This document shows positions 8,505 through 17,637 of a stretch of 64,000 nt of DNA, one piece after another; the first letter of the stretch is position 1, and the number at the start of each line of letters is the position of its first letter. This stretch comes from Variovorax sp. 679 (lineage in GTDB: Bacteria; Pseudomonadota; Gammaproteobacteria; Burkholderiales; Burkholderiaceae_C): the NCBI RefSeq assembly GCF_003952185.1, contig NZ_RXFS01000013.1, positions 1-64,000 on the forward strand, given 5' to 3'. A program made the translations under genes and the position numbers. The notes beneath the pieces were generated by a model that had not been told where the DNA came from, made no database searches, and saw nothing but the letters and a program-made list of their open reading frames with translations.

Positions 8505-9404
8505 TCAGCGCCCTGGCGGCTGCACCGCGTGCGCCACCGCACGCAGCCCCTGCGAGAAAGCCTGCGCCGCGGGCGTGAGCGAGGCACGGTCGCGCATGAG
8601 CAGCGAAACGTGCACATTGGGCAGCCTGTCCGCCAGCCGCAGAGCAACCAGCCCCTTGCGCGCCGTCGAGCGCGCGAACAGCGACGCCGAAGCGAGCGTC
8701 AGCGCATCGGCCTTGCGCACGAGCGTGGCGCCCAGTTGCCACGAATGGCAGATCACGACATCGCGCGGTGCCGGCATGCCAAGGGCCGCGAAGTTTCGTT
8801 TAAGCAGTTCGGCGCCATACGGCGGCACCACCCACATCGCCTCCTGCAGCCGCGCCATCGATCGCACCCGTGCCAGCGGATGGCCCGCGCGGGCAATGGC
8901 CGTGAGCGGAAAGTTCAGCAGCACCTCGCGGTGAAGGCCGTCGTCCGCCGCCGGCTCCAGTTCGCCGAGGATCGCGAAATCGAAGTCGCCGCGGTCCCAC
9001 AGCCCCTTCACGTCGGCGCCGCTGAGCTCCTGCAGTTCAAGCGCCACGCCGGGCCACTGGCGGCGAAAGTCCAGCAACGCGCTCGGCAGCAATTGCTCCA
9101 TAGCGAACGAACTGAATGCCACGCGCAACAGGCCGCCCGCGCGGTCGCGCAACTGGGCAATTTCTTCTTCGGCGCGGCGCACCTCATTCGACAGCAGCCG
9201 CGCACGCCGCAGCAACGCCTGCCCGATCTCGGTCGGCACCACGCCCTTGGCGCTGCGCACCAGCAGTTGCGCGCCCACGCTCTGCTCCAATTCGCGAATG
9301 GCGTAGGTCATGGCGGGCTGCGTCAGCGCGGAGCCGCGTGCCGCGGCGCGAATGCTGCCGGCCTCGGCGACCGCTTCGAAGATCTTGAGGTGCTTCAGGT
9401 TCAT
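8505..9404 (-). CDS. LysR-type regulator, probably of the divergent M20 hydrolase gene
   Basis: 299 residues from the ATG at 9404, a normal LysR length. The N-terminal winged helix-turn-helix is clear (MNLKHLKIFEAVAEAGSIRA, then ALTQPAMTYAIRELEQSVG). The C-terminal part is the periplasmic-binding-like effector domain. It is transcribed away from the M20 amidohydrolase gene, with a 124-base shared promoter carrying a perfect LysR-type inverted repeat at 9423-9443. It probably controls that gene and itself; the effector is unknown. The open frame extends upstream to 9620, but that part overlaps the neighbour and lacks domain character. Confidence 0.9.
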   Translation of the reverse strand: MNLKHLKIFEAVAEAGSIRAAARGSALTQPAMTYAIRELEQSVGAQLLVRSAKGVVPTEIGQALLRRARLLSNEVRRAEEEIAQLRDRAGGLLRVAFSSFAMEQLLPSALLDFRRQWPGVALELQELSGADVKGLWDRGDFDFAILGELEPAADDGLHREVLLNFPLTAIARAGHPLARVRSMARLQEAMWVVPPYGAELLKRNFAALGMPAPRDVVICHSWQLGATLVRKADALTLASASLFARSTARKGLVALRLADRLPNVHVSLLMRDRASLTPAAQAFSQGLRAVAHAVQPPGR

Positions 9405-9422
9405 GAAGGGTATGGCGGATGT

Positions 9423-9443
9423 GCGATCAGCAATTTTGATCGC
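9423..9443. promoter_or_regulatory. LysR-type operator (T-N11-A)
   Basis: A perfect 7-base inverted repeat, GCGATCA-N7-TGATCGC, sits 19 bases upstream of the LysR gene start and about 86 bases upstream of the M20 gene. The inner part ATCA-N7-TGAT fits the LysR box rule T-N11-A (T9427, A9439). Confidence 0.65.
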
Positions 9444-9528
9444 TCTGCAGTTTTCAGGATCTTTTCCTTCACCCCTGCTTTCGCTATGGTCCGCAGCGGT
9501 TCTTTCACATTCCTTGCACGAGCCTCCC

Positions 9529-10860
9529 ATGAACATCCGCTCCCGCCTCGCCCTGCTGATGCTGTCCGGCAGCTTCCTGAACGGTGCCGCCTTCGCCCAA
9601 ACCGCGCCGGACAGCGGCAACGCGCTCGCTACGCGCGCGCTGGCCCTGGCCGATGCCTCCGAAGCGCAGGTGATCGAATGGCGCCGCCATATTCACCAGC
9701 ACCCCGAACTCTCCTACCAGGAGGTGCGGACAGCCGCCTACATCGCGGCCGCGCTTGCGAAGATGCCGGGCATCGAAGTGCAGCCCGGCGTGGCCAAGAC
9801 CGGTATCAAGGCCGTGCTGCGCGGCGGCAAGCCGGGCCCGGTGGTCGCCCTGCGCGCCGATATGGACGCGCTTCCCGTTCTCGAGCGCAACGACCTGCCT
9901 TTCAAGTCGACCGACAAGGCGCCCTGGCTGAACAGCGAAGTGCCCGTGTCGCACGCCTGCGGCCACGACACCCATGTCGCGATGCTGCTGGGCGCGGCGC
10001 AGGCGTTCTCGAAAATGCGCGCGGAACTGCCGGGCACCGTGGTGTTCCTGTTCCAGCCGGCCGAGGAGCAAGGCCCGGGACCGGTGCTCAGCGGTGCGCC
10101 TGAAATGGTCAAGGCCGGCGTGCTCGACAACCCGAAAGTCGACATCGTGATGGGCCAGCACATCAATGCGCGCGGCCCCTCGGGCACCATCAGCTACCGG
10201 CGGGGCGGCTTCATGGCCAGCGGCGACGCCTTCAGGATTTCGCTCAAGGGCAAGGGCGGGCATGGCTCGTCGCCCTGGACAGCCAAGGAACCCACCATCG
10301 CGGCCGCGGAGATCGTGCTGGCGCTGCAGAACATCGTGAGCCACCAGATCGACCCGCTCGACGGCCCCACCGTCGTGACCGTGGGGCTGCTGCAAAGCGG
10401 CAACCGGGTGAACATCCTGCCCGACACGGCGGAGATTGCCGGCACCGTGCGCTCGCTGTCGCAGAAGAACCAGAAGATCGCGCACGACAACATCCGGCTG
10501 AAGGCGCAGAAGATCGCCGAAAGCCACGGCCTGACCGCCGAGGTGACCATCGACACCGGCTACGAGGTGCTGGTGAGCGATCCTGCGGCCACGCAGGTGG
10601 TGGCACAGGCGCTGGAAACCGCAGCCGGTGCGGGCAAAGCGCGCGAGTCGCAGCCCAGCATGGGCTCGGAAGACTTCGGCTCGTTCGGCAAGAACATCCC
10701 GGTGGTGTTCTGGCATCTGAACGCCTCGCCCTTCGGCGACAAGCACGGCGCGCCCAACCACTCGTCGGAATTCGTCATCGACGAATCGGCGATGCGGGTG
10801 GGCGTGCGCGCACTGGTGGGCAGCACGCTGGCGTACATGAACCGGCCCAGCGGCACCTGA
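9529..10860 (+). CDS. Exported M20 family amidohydrolase/metallopeptidase
   Basis: 443 residues. Residues 1-23 form a Sec signal peptide ending AAFAQ, so the enzyme should act in the periplasm. M20 motifs are in order: RRHIHQHPELS (about 49), RADMDALPV, HACGHDTHVAMLLG (metal-binding His and Asp), FQPAEEQGPGP (catalytic and metal Glu), and SMGSEDFG near the end. This pattern is that of the M20D group (hippurate hydrolase, N-acyl amino acid amidohydrolase), which removes acyl groups from amino acids using two zinc ions. The substrate cannot be read from sequence. Most M20D proteins are cytoplasmic, so the signal peptide is notable. It lies opposite a LysR gene. Confidence 0.9.
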   Translation: MNIRSRLALLMLSGSFLNGAAFAQTAPDSGNALATRALALADASEAQVIEWRRHIHQHPELSYQEVRTAAYIAAALAKMPGIEVQPGVAKTGIKAVLRGGKPGPVVALRADMDALPVLERNDLPFKSTDKAPWLNSEVPVSHACGHDTHVAMLLGAAQAFSKMRAELPGTVVFLFQPAEEQGPGPVLSGAPEMVKAGVLDNPKVDIVMGQHINARGPSGTISYRRGGFMASGDAFRISLKGKGGHGSSPWTAKEPTIAAAEIVLALQNIVSHQIDPLDGPTVVTVGLLQSGNRVNILPDTAEIAGTVRSLSQKNQKIAHDNIRLKAQKIAESHGLTAEVTIDTGYEVLVSDPAATQVVAQALETAAGAGKARESQPSMGSEDFGSFGKNIPVVFWHLNASPFGDKHGAPNHSSEFVIDESAMRVGVRALVGSTLAYMNRPSGT

Positions 10861-10953
10861 ACCAGCCGGCGACCGGGCGGCCATCTGCACCCGGTGCGCC
10901 GCGGCCTCGATTGGCGAATCCGGTGGTGCGGTGTATGGTGGCTGCTCCGCGCC

Positions 10954-11928
10954 ATGACATCCACCGGCCTGCCCTCTGCGCCTGTTCCGCGTCTCTCCCG
11001 CGCCCGATTCCTGCGGCTCCTCGCGGCGCTGCCTGTGGGCGCCGCGGTTCCATCCTTCGCGCAGCAGCAGCAACCGCCGCTCAAGCCCACGCCGACGAAG
11101 ACGATGAACACCCGCCCCATCCCCTCCACCCAGGAAGCCTTGCCCATGATCGGCTGCGGCACCTGGATCGGCTTCGACCAGCGCCCCGGCAGCGAGGAGT
11201 ACAAGCGCCTTCCCGGCGTGCTCGACGCCCTGTTCGCGGCCGGCGGCACGGTGATCGACAGTTCGCCGATGTACGGCCGCTCCGAGGAAACCACCGGCGA
11301 GCTGCTGGCCGCGTCGAAACAGCAGCAAGGCAAGGCCTTCCTCGCCACCAAGGTCTGGACCTCGGGCCGCGAGGCCGGCATCGCGCAGATGGAACAGTCG
11401 TTCGCGCGGCTGCGCACGCAGCGCATGGACCTGATGCAGGTGCACAACCTCGTCGACTGGCGCACCCACCTCGCCACGTTGCGCGGCTGGAAGGAACAGG
11501 GCCGCGTGCGCTACGTCGGCATCACGCACTACACCGCCTCGGCCTACGGCGAAGTCGAGGCCGTGCTGAAGGCCGAGAAGCTCGACTTCCTGCAGATCAA
11601 CTACTCGCTGGACGCGCGCGAGGCCGAGCAGCGCCTGCTGCCGCTGGCCGCCGAGCGCGGCGTGGCGGTGATCGTCAACATGCCTTTCGGCGGCGGCGGG
11701 CTGCTGCGCCGGCTGCGCGACAAGCCGCTGCCCGCCTGGGCCGGCGAGATCGGCTGCGCGAGCTGGGCGCAGGTGCTGCTGAAGTTCGTGCTGAGCCATC
11801 CGGCCGTGACCTGCACGATCCCGGGCACCAGCCGCCGCGAGCACATGGCGGACAACGCGGCGGCCGGCTCGGGCAGCTTTCCCGACGCGGCCTTCTGGCG
11901 CCGTGAGGCCGACGCTATTCGAACTTGA
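10954..11928 (+). CDS. Aldo/keto reductase with N-terminal export-like segment
   Basis: 324 residues from the ATG at 10954. Residues 1-38 look like a signal (basic LSRARFLRLL, hydrophobic AALPVGAAV, then FAQ), reminiscent of Tat leaders but without a true Arg-Arg pair. The AKR barrel follows: GGTVIDSSPMYGRSE (catalytic Asp and Tyr), ATKVW (Lys), QVHNLVDW (His), and ITHYTASAYGE. AKRs reduce carbonyls with NAD(P)H; exported members occur in beta-proteobacteria but their role is poorly known. The 3' end overlaps the convergent Bug receptor gene by 14 bases. A start at 10894 is possible but has no ribosome site. Confidence 0.8.
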   Translation: MTSTGLPSAPVPRLSRARFLRLLAALPVGAAVPSFAQQQQPPLKPTPTKTMNTRPIPSTQEALPMIGCGTWIGFDQRPGSEEYKRLPGVLDALFAAGGTVIDSSPMYGRSEETTGELLAASKQQQGKAFLATKVWTSGREAGIAQMEQSFARLRTQRMDLMQVHNLVDWRTHLATLRGWKEQGRVRYVGITHYTASAYGEVEAVLKAEKLDFLQINYSLDAREAEQRLLPLAAERGVAVIVNMPFGGGGLLRRLRDKPLPAWAGEIGCASWAQVLLKFVLSHPAVTCTIPGTSRREHMADNAAAGSGSFPDAAFWRREADAIRT

Positions 11929-12877
11929 CGTTGTGCTCGCGCACGGTGGCGCCGAAGGCGTCGTACTGCGTGCGGAAGAACTCGGCGAACTTCGCGGGGC
12001 TCATGCCGTAGCCCTCGAAGCCCTGCTGCACCAGCTGCGCATGCACCTCGGGGCGCTTCAGCGTGTTCTGCAGTTCCTGCGAAAGCCGGTCGGTGATCGC
12101 CTGCGGCAGCCCCGGCGGCCCGAAGAAGCCGGCCCACGGCGTGATGGTGAGCTTGCCCAGCCCCAGTTCGCCGCCCGTGGGCACGTCGGGCAACAGGCCG
12201 CTGCGCTGCGGCAGCAGCGTCACCAGCGCGCGGATGCGCCCTTCCTTCACGAAGCCCGGCGCCAGCGTGCCGGTGGTGAACATCATCTGGATCTGCCCGC
12301 CCAGCAGGTCGGTCATGGCCTGCATGTCGCCCTTGTAGCGCGCGTTGACCACCTTGCGGTCGCCCAGCAGCTGCAGCATCGCGAGCTCCGAGGCGCTGTT
12401 GCTCGATGCCGAGTTGAGCGCCCCGGGCTTCGACGCCACCAGCGCCAGCAGCTCGTTCACGCTCTTCGCCGGCAGGCTGGTCGGCACCACCAGGAACATC
12501 GAGAACTGCCCGGCCGAGCTGATCGGCGTGAAGGCCTTGAAAGGGTCGTAGGGCGGTGTCGGCCGCAGCGTGGGCGCGGCCACCATCGCGGTGTTGGTGC
12601 CCATCAGCAGCGTGTAGCCGTCGGGCCTGGCCGACGAAGTGGCTTGCGCGGCGAGCACGCCGTCGGCGCCGGGGCGGTTCTCCACGATCACCTGCTGGCC
12701 GAGCTGCTTGGCCAGCCCCTCCGCGATGATGCGCGTGAGCACGTCGGCGCCGCCGCCCGCGGCGAAGCCGACGATCAGCTTCAGCGGCTTGTTCGGATAC
12801 GCGTCGGCGCTCCATGCCGCCGTGCCGGGCAGCGTCGTCGCGGCCAGGGCCGCCAGGGTCAGGGTTCTGCGTCGCAT
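11915..12877 (-). CDS. Bug/TctC family tripartite tricarboxylate solute receptor
   Basis: 320 residues with a signal peptide (MRRRTLTLAALAATTLPGTAAWSA). Family motifs: YPNKPLKLIVGFAAGGGADVLTR near 26, VIVENRPGADGVLAA, and ARPDGYTLLMGTN. Bug proteins bind carboxylates or related solutes in the periplasm and pass them to TctAB-type membrane pairs; no such pair is present in the window. The gene is the last of the minus-strand array and starts 15 bases after the porin stop codon, so it is probably co-transcribed with the catabolic genes. It differs clearly from the tandem receptors at 20165-22164. Confidence 0.9.
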   Translation of the reverse strand: MRRRTLTLAALAATTLPGTAAWSADAYPNKPLKLIVGFAAGGGADVLTRIIAEGLAKQLGQQVIVENRPGADGVLAAQATSSARPDGYTLLMGTNTAMVAAPTLRPTPPYDPFKAFTPISSAGQFSMFLVVPTSLPAKSVNELLALVASKPGALNSASSNSASELAMLQLLGDRKVVNARYKGDMQAMTDLLGGQIQMMFTTGTLAPGFVKEGRIRALVTLLPQRSGLLPDVPTGGELGLGKLTITPWAGFFGPPGLPQAITDRLSQELQNTLKRPEVHAQLVQQGFEGYGMSPAKFAEFFRTQYDAFGATVREHNVKFE

Positions 12878-12891
12878 GACGAGCCTCCGCT

Positions 12892-14019
12892 TCAGAAGAG
12901 ATGCCGGACGCCGAATTCCCACCCCGATGAGCGCTGCCCGGCCGCCGGTGCCACGCCGCCGCTGACCACGTAGCGCGCCTGCCCGCTGTTCATCAGCCGC
13001 GCGTAGGTGCCGTAGAGCGCGGTGCGCTTCGACAGGTTGTGCACGTAGCCGATGCCGAACTGCCGCGCGTCGTCGCGGTTGCGCGGCATGCCGTTGGCGT
13101 TGCGCAGGCTCTCGTCGCTGCGGTCGTCGAGGTAGGCGTAGCTGATGCGGATGCGCCCGACCTCGAAGGCCGGGATGTGCGCGCCGATCTCCGTCGTGTT
13201 CTTGCGCACCGTGCCGGTCGCGAGCTTCACCGTCACCGCGTTGTACAGCGCGAAGAATTTCGCGAAGCCCGCGTCCCACGAGCCGCCGATGTTGGCGTGC
13301 GTGTAGTTGCCGATGGTGGCGGTCGACTTGAAATGCGAGCGCGTCACGGCCGCCGCGATGTCGAACGCGCCCGAGGCGAAGCCGAAGCGCGCACCGCCGA
13401 AATTGCCGTCGTCGCGGTTCGCTGCGGTGGAGTCGTTCTCGCCGGTGCCGATCATCGCCATGCCGTAGAAGCCGCCGAGGTTGGGCGGCAGCCAGTAGCT
13501 CACGGTGTTGCTGCCGGTGATGGCCGTGGGCAACGGCCCGGTGCCCGCGCCCGCGAAGGTGAGGTTGCCCGCGCGCGCCACGCCGTTGGCGTTGAAGGGG
13601 TCGAAGTAGATGCTGTTGTAGTGCGTGGGAATGAAGTCGTGGCCCAGCCGCACCTCGCCGAGCGTGTCGGACGAGAGGCTCACGAAGGACATGCGGTCGA
13701 AGGTGATCGGCCCCGCCGTGCCCGCGCCGCTCGTCTGGTTGTTGGAATTGCTCGGCCGGCCGGTGCCGGTGTCGGGGTTCAGGCTGCCTTCGAGCCAGAA
13801 GCCCGCGCGCAGGCCGCCGCCCAGGTCTTCCGTGCCGCGAAAGCCGAGCCGGCTGGTCGAGAGCCCGCCGTTCGACAGCGCTTTCACGGAGCCACCACCG
13901 ACGCCGTTGGTGTACTGGATGCCGAGGTCCATCACGCCGAAAACGGTGACGCTGGATTGCGCATGCGCCACGCCGGTGCCGGCCAGTCCCAGCGCCGACC
14001 ACATCAAAAGTCTCTTCAT
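12892..14019 (-). CDS. Burkholderiales-type outer-membrane porin
   Basis: 375 residues. The signal peptide is MKRLLMWSALGLAGTGVAHAQ, followed by the classic start of the beta-proteobacterial general porin family (SSVTVFGVMDLGIQY, then STSRLGFRGTEDLGGGLRAGF). The protein ends in Phe (GVRHLF), the usual outer-membrane beta-barrel signal. It should be a trimeric diffusion channel. It lies 120 bases after the dehydratase gene on the same strand and 15 bases before the Bug gene, which suggests that it admits the substrate handled by this cluster. Confidence 0.93.
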   Translation of the reverse strand: MKRLLMWSALGLAGTGVAHAQSSVTVFGVMDLGIQYTNGVGGGSVKALSNGGLSTSRLGFRGTEDLGGGLRAGFWLEGSLNPDTGTGRPSNSNNQTSGAGTAGPITFDRMSFVSLSSDTLGEVRLGHDFIPTHYNSIYFDPFNANGVARAGNLTFAGAGTGPLPTAITGSNTVSYWLPPNLGGFYGMAMIGTGENDSTAANRDDGNFGGARFGFASGAFDIAAAVTRSHFKSTATIGNYTHANIGGSWDAGFAKFFALYNAVTVKLATGTVRKNTTEIGAHIPAFEVGRIRISYAYLDDRSDESLRNANGMPRNRDDARQFGIGYVHNLSKRTALYGTYARLMNSGQARYVVSGGVAPAAGQRSSGWEFGVRHLF

Positions 14020-14139
14020 GGTTTCTTGTCTCCTGCTTCTTCTCTTGGGTTGAAAAACTCGGAACGACCGCGCAGGGCTGCGCCACCGGGTGCGAACGGG
14101 AGTCCGCACCGGTTGGCGAAAGCCGGGGTGAAAAAGGGC

Positions 14140-15840
14140 CTAGCCCGGGGACTCGGGGCGTTCGGTGCGCACGAGCACCGCGCCCTTGGAAAGCGGGCTC
14201 ACGTTGCGCCGGTACTGCTGCAGCCAGCCGGTGTCGAAGGCCGGCGGCGGTGCCTGCCAGTCGGCGCGACGGGCCTGGAGCTCGGCATCGGCCAGGTCGA
14301 TGTCGAGGCGGCGCGCGTCGAGGTCGATGGTGATCGTGTCGCCGTCGCGCACCAGCCCGAGCGGGCCGCCGAGCGCTGCTTCGGGCGACACCTCGGCCAC
14401 CACGAGGCCCTTGCAGACGAGGCCCGAGAGGTGCCCATCGGTCAGCAGCGCGACCTGGTCGCCCAGCCCCGCACCGTCGACCGCGAAGACCACGCGCGAT
14501 GCGCCCCCGCCCATGGCCGGGCCGCCGCAGGCACCGGCGCCGCGCATCACGATCACCTGGCCGGGCACGATCTCGCCCTTCTTCAGCGCGGCAATCGCTG
14601 CGTCCGAAGTCCAGAAGCACACGGCCGGTCCGGTGAAGCGGCGCACCTTGCGCTCGGCGATGCCGGTCTTGATGAGGCCCGACTCGGGCGCGAGGTTGCC
14701 ACGCAGCAGCACGATGGCCGGCAGCGGCGCGACGGGGCGGTCGACGGGGCGGATCACTTCGGCGTCTGCCACTTCGGCGTTGCGCAGGTTGTCAGCGACA
14801 GTGCCGCCGGTGACGGTGAGCACGCCGGTGTCGAGCAGCGGCTCGAGCTGTTTCATCAGCGCACGGCAGCCGCCCGCAGCCTCGAAGGCTTCGATGGAAT
14901 GCCCGCCGATGGGCCGCACGCCGGCCAGCACGGGCGTCGTCGGGCCGAGGCTTTCGAAGAGCCCGTAGACATCGACGCCGCACTCGCCCTCGGTCGCCAC
15001 CGCCTGCAGGTGCTTGGCCGTGTTGAGCGAGCCGCCGATGGACAGCACCGCCCGCACAGCGTTGACGAATGCGCCGCGCCTGAGGATGTCGCGCGGCTTC
15101 AGGTCGTCGAGCACCATCTGCACGATGCGTGAGCCGGCCGCGCGAACGTCGGCCATCATCTTCGGGCTCAGCGCCGCCACCGGCGCGCTGCCAGGCAGGG
15201 CCAGGCCCAGCGCCTCGCAGACGATGTGCATCGAATTCGCGGTACCCAGGCCCGAGCAGACGCCGGGGCCGCGGATGGCCTCGCGGCTCATGCCCACGAG
15301 TTCCTCCACCGGAAGATTCCCGGTGACCGCATGCATCGCACCGATGAACACCTCCTCGATGTCCATGTGGTGGCCCTTGTACTCGCCGCTGGGCTGGTAG
15401 CCGCAGGGCACCAGCAGCGTCGGGATGTTGAGCCGCGCGGCCGCCATGAGCTGACCCGGCACCGTCTTGTCGCACGAGGTGAGGCAGACCATGCCGTCGA
15501 GCTGCGCGCCTTCGACCGCCACCTCGATGTCGTTGGTCACGAGGTCGCGCGCGCCGAGCATGTAGGCGCCGCGCGCGCCCGCGCCGGTGATGAAGTCGCT
15601 GGGCGCGGCGGTGCGGATCTCGAAGGGCACGCCGCCCGCGGCGCGAATGGCGGCCTTGACTTCCACAGCCACGCGGTCGAGGTGGCTGAAGCAGGCAGCC
15701 AGCTCCGAGGAACTGTTGACGACGGCGATCTTGGGCTTCTCGCAGTCCTCCTCCGGAATGCCGAGCGCGCGCCAGTGCGCGTTGCGCACCGACCAGAGGT
15801 AGGAGCCGCGCGGGAAGTTGCTGCGCAGGGGGCGGGTCAT
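14140..15840 (-). CDS. IlvD/Edd family dehydratase
   Basis: 566 residues, the family's usual length. IlvD/Edd enzymes use an iron-sulfur cluster to dehydrate dihydroxy-acids or sugar acids. Cluster-type cysteines are visible in LTSCDKTVPGQLMAAARL and GPGVCSGLGTANSMHIVCEALG. The N-terminal segment normally reading NSWxExxPCNxHL is changed here to NSSSELAACFSHL, keeping a cysteine. The later GGPAMGGGASRV and LLTDGHLSG are as in the family. It is unlikely to be the biosynthetic dihydroxy-acid dehydratase, because it sits in a catabolic array and overlaps the AcnX small-subunit gene by 4 bases (ATGA). The substrate is unknown. Confidence 0.88.
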   Translation of the reverse strand: MTRPLRSNFPRGSYLWSVRNAHWRALGIPEEDCEKPKIAVVNSSSELAACFSHLDRVAVEVKAAIRAAGGVPFEIRTAAPSDFITGAGARGAYMLGARDLVTNDIEVAVEGAQLDGMVCLTSCDKTVPGQLMAAARLNIPTLLVPCGYQPSGEYKGHHMDIEEVFIGAMHAVTGNLPVEELVGMSREAIRGPGVCSGLGTANSMHIVCEALGLALPGSAPVAALSPKMMADVRAAGSRIVQMVLDDLKPRDILRRGAFVNAVRAVLSIGGSLNTAKHLQAVATEGECGVDVYGLFESLGPTTPVLAGVRPIGGHSIEAFEAAGGCRALMKQLEPLLDTGVLTVTGGTVADNLRNAEVADAEVIRPVDRPVAPLPAIVLLRGNLAPESGLIKTGIAERKVRRFTGPAVCFWTSDAAIAALKKGEIVPGQVIVMRGAGACGGPAMGGGASRVVFAVDGAGLGDQVALLTDGHLSGLVCKGLVVAEVSPEAALGGPLGLVRDGDTITIDLDARRLDIDLADAELQARRADWQAPPPAFDTGWLQQYRRNVSPLSKGAVLVRTERPESPG

Positions 15841-16292
15841 GGGCCGTCTCCGGATTTGTTTTTCTTGGTGATCTCGACCACGCCGCGATCGGCGTCCACC
15901 CGCACCCAGTCGCCGGTTTCGATGCATTCGAGCGGGTCGCGTTCGAAGTCGGTCATCGCGGGTGAATGCGTGACCACGGCGCCCAGCGCCATCTTGGTCG
16001 TCATCTCGTTGAACAGGAACGCGGCCGGCGCCGAGTTCATGAGGCGCGTCATGTGGAACATCGCCGACCAGCCCGAGGAGCCCTTGGCCCCCGGAAACAC
16101 CAGCACCTTGCCCGCGAAGCTCCGGCCGCGCAGTTCATGTCGTGTCTCGATGACGGTGCCGGTGCGCGGATCGATGCCGCCCCAGCCCGAGATGCGGTCG
16201 CGCGTGACCAGCGCCTCGCCCTCGGCCACGCCGCCCACCACCTTGCGGCCGCGGATCACGATGGTTTGCTCGGTGATGACTGCGTCGCTCAT
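15837..16292 (-). CDS. AcnX small subunit (swivel domain, DUF126-type)
   Basis: 151 residues. The sequence matches the aconitase-X swivel domain: GRKVVGGVAEGEALVT near 14, ISGWGGIDPRTGTV, FAGKVLVFPGAKGSSGWSAMF, and ALGAVVTHSPAM. In bacterial AcnX type II enzymes this domain pairs with the large subunit; characterised examples dehydrate cis-3-hydroxy-L-proline. The start overlaps the large-subunit stop (ATGA) and its own stop overlaps the IlvD/Edd start (ATGA), so all three proteins are probably made in step. Confidence 0.9.
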   Translation of the reverse strand: MSDAVITEQTIVIRGRKVVGGVAEGEALVTRDRISGWGGIDPRTGTVIETRHELRGRSFAGKVLVFPGAKGSSGWSAMFHMTRLMNSAPAAFLFNEMTTKMALGAVVTHSPAMTDFERDPLECIETGDWVRVDADRGVVEITKKNKSGDGP

Positions 16293-17584
16293 GCGTAGCC
16301 TCCGTTCCAGCGGCCCGTGCAGGCAGCGTCGATGCATTCGGCGGTGCTGCCGAACCAGGCCTGCACGCCGAGGATGGCGGGCAGGTAGTGGGCCTGCTTG
16401 GCCGAATCGAGCGCCACAGTCTTCGTACCCTTGGGCATGGCGCGGCTCATGGCAGAACAGCTGTCGCCCATGATGATGCCGCCCGCGTCCTCGATGATCT
16501 TCGTGTAGCCGTTGCGGTCGGCCAGCGACTTGATGGCGCGCGGAGTGAAGATCCACAGCTCGCAACTCGGATGCACCTTGCGCCCTTCGATGAGCTGCGC
16601 GGCCTCCCAGATCTGCTCGATGGTGTAGTGCGGGCAGCCCAGCATCACGTACTGCACCTCGGCGTCCTTGCCCGTGGTGTTGATCTTCTCGTAGGTGGCG
16701 CGGCGCTCTGCCTCGCCGTAGCGCAGCACCTCCACGGGCGCCTTTCCGCCGAGCGCCTGTTCGAGCGTCAGCGCCTCGGGCGTGACGCCGGCGATGTGAT
16801 ACATCTCCACGCCGCCCGAAGACGACGCCGCGGCGCCGAAGTGCTTGAGCCTCGGCAGGTTCGGCACCCGCGAGATGCCTCGCCGGCTGTGCACCACCGG
16901 CACGCGCTCCTGCACGTGCTCGCCGATGTAATAGCCGAGCAGGCCCCAGTCCTGCACCGACTCGACCTCGATTTCGAGCTCGACCACGTGCGTGGCGCGG
17001 CGGTTCTGGTCGAGGTGGTAGCCCCAATACGGAATGCGGCCGGTGAGCATGGCGGCGCCGGTGCTCTCGCGGCCTTCGGTGTTGGTGCGCGCGCCCAGCA
17101 CCGAATTGCAATACACCACCGCCGACGATTCCATCCACGCGCAGTGCTCGCCGCGCGTCGGGATGTTGCCGACCTGGTAGGGCGTGCAGGTGTTCATGAT
17201 CTGCGCGCCGAGGCCGGCGGCGTGGCGCTCGCTCTTCTCGTAGAAGCGCACGATCTCCTCGCTCACGCCCATGCGTTCGGGCTGGCCAGGGTCGAAGCCC
17301 AGCTGCAGGTGGCTGGTGAAGACCTTGAACTTGGGGATCTCGACGGTCTCCTGGCTGTCGAGGCTGAATTCGGAGAACACCGCGTCCATGCCGCCGCCCT
17401 TGGCGAGCGCGAAGTCGCGCTGGAAGGGCGTGGTCGAGGTGATGGTGGCGCAGACGTTGCGCGTCTCGACCAACCGCTCTGCCCCCAAGGCTTCGCCGTA
17501 GCGCATCAGCAGGTCCATCGCCTTCTGCACGGCGGGACCGTCGCGGCCGTCGTACATGGCTTTTTCTTCATCGCTCAGGTGCAT
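16289..17584 (-). CDS. AcnX large subunit (aconitase X catalytic domain)
   Basis: 431 residues. Characteristic AcnX motifs include LSDEEKAMYDGRDG at the start, MNTCTPYQVGNIPTRGEHCAW around 187, and ESSAVVYCNSVLGARTNTEG around 209, then a late FTPRAIKSLADRNGY and GGIIMGDSCSAMS. These are the conserved Cys/Ser segments that bind the iron-sulfur centre and substrate in this superfamily. Known bacterial members are cis-3-hydroxy-L-proline dehydratases; archaeal ones dehydrate mevalonate 5-phosphate. No proline-pathway reductase is seen nearby, so the substrate is open. It follows the IclR gene by 53 bases. Confidence 0.9.
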   Translation of the reverse strand: MHLSDEEKAMYDGRDGPAVQKAMDLLMRYGEALGAERLVETRNVCATITSTTPFQRDFALAKGGGMDAVFSEFSLDSQETVEIPKFKVFTSHLQLGFDPGQPERMGVSEEIVRFYEKSERHAAGLGAQIMNTCTPYQVGNIPTRGEHCAWMESSAVVYCNSVLGARTNTEGRESTGAAMLTGRIPYWGYHLDQNRRATHVVELEIEVESVQDWGLLGYYIGEHVQERVPVVHSRRGISRVPNLPRLKHFGAAASSSGGVEMYHIAGVTPEALTLEQALGGKAPVEVLRYGEAERRATYEKINTTGKDAEVQYVMLGCPHYTIEQIWEAAQLIEGRKVHPSCELWIFTPRAIKSLADRNGYTKIIEDAGGIIMGDSCSAMSRAMPKGTKTVALDSAKQAHYLPAILGVQAWFGSTAECIDAACTGRWNGGYA

Positions 17585-17637
17585 GACCTGTGTCTCCGTT
17601 CTTCTGTGTCGTGGGGAATGAACCCCGGCCGGGACTG

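Noticed and set aside
13039-15132. 697-codon plus-strand frame opposite the porin and IlvD/Edd genes
   Set aside because: Antisense shadow; both underlying genes have full-length family motifs.
14140-15840. Biosynthetic dihydroxy-acid dehydratase (ilvD)
   Set aside because: The operon partners are catabolic, and the N-terminal cysteine motif differs from the biosynthetic enzyme.
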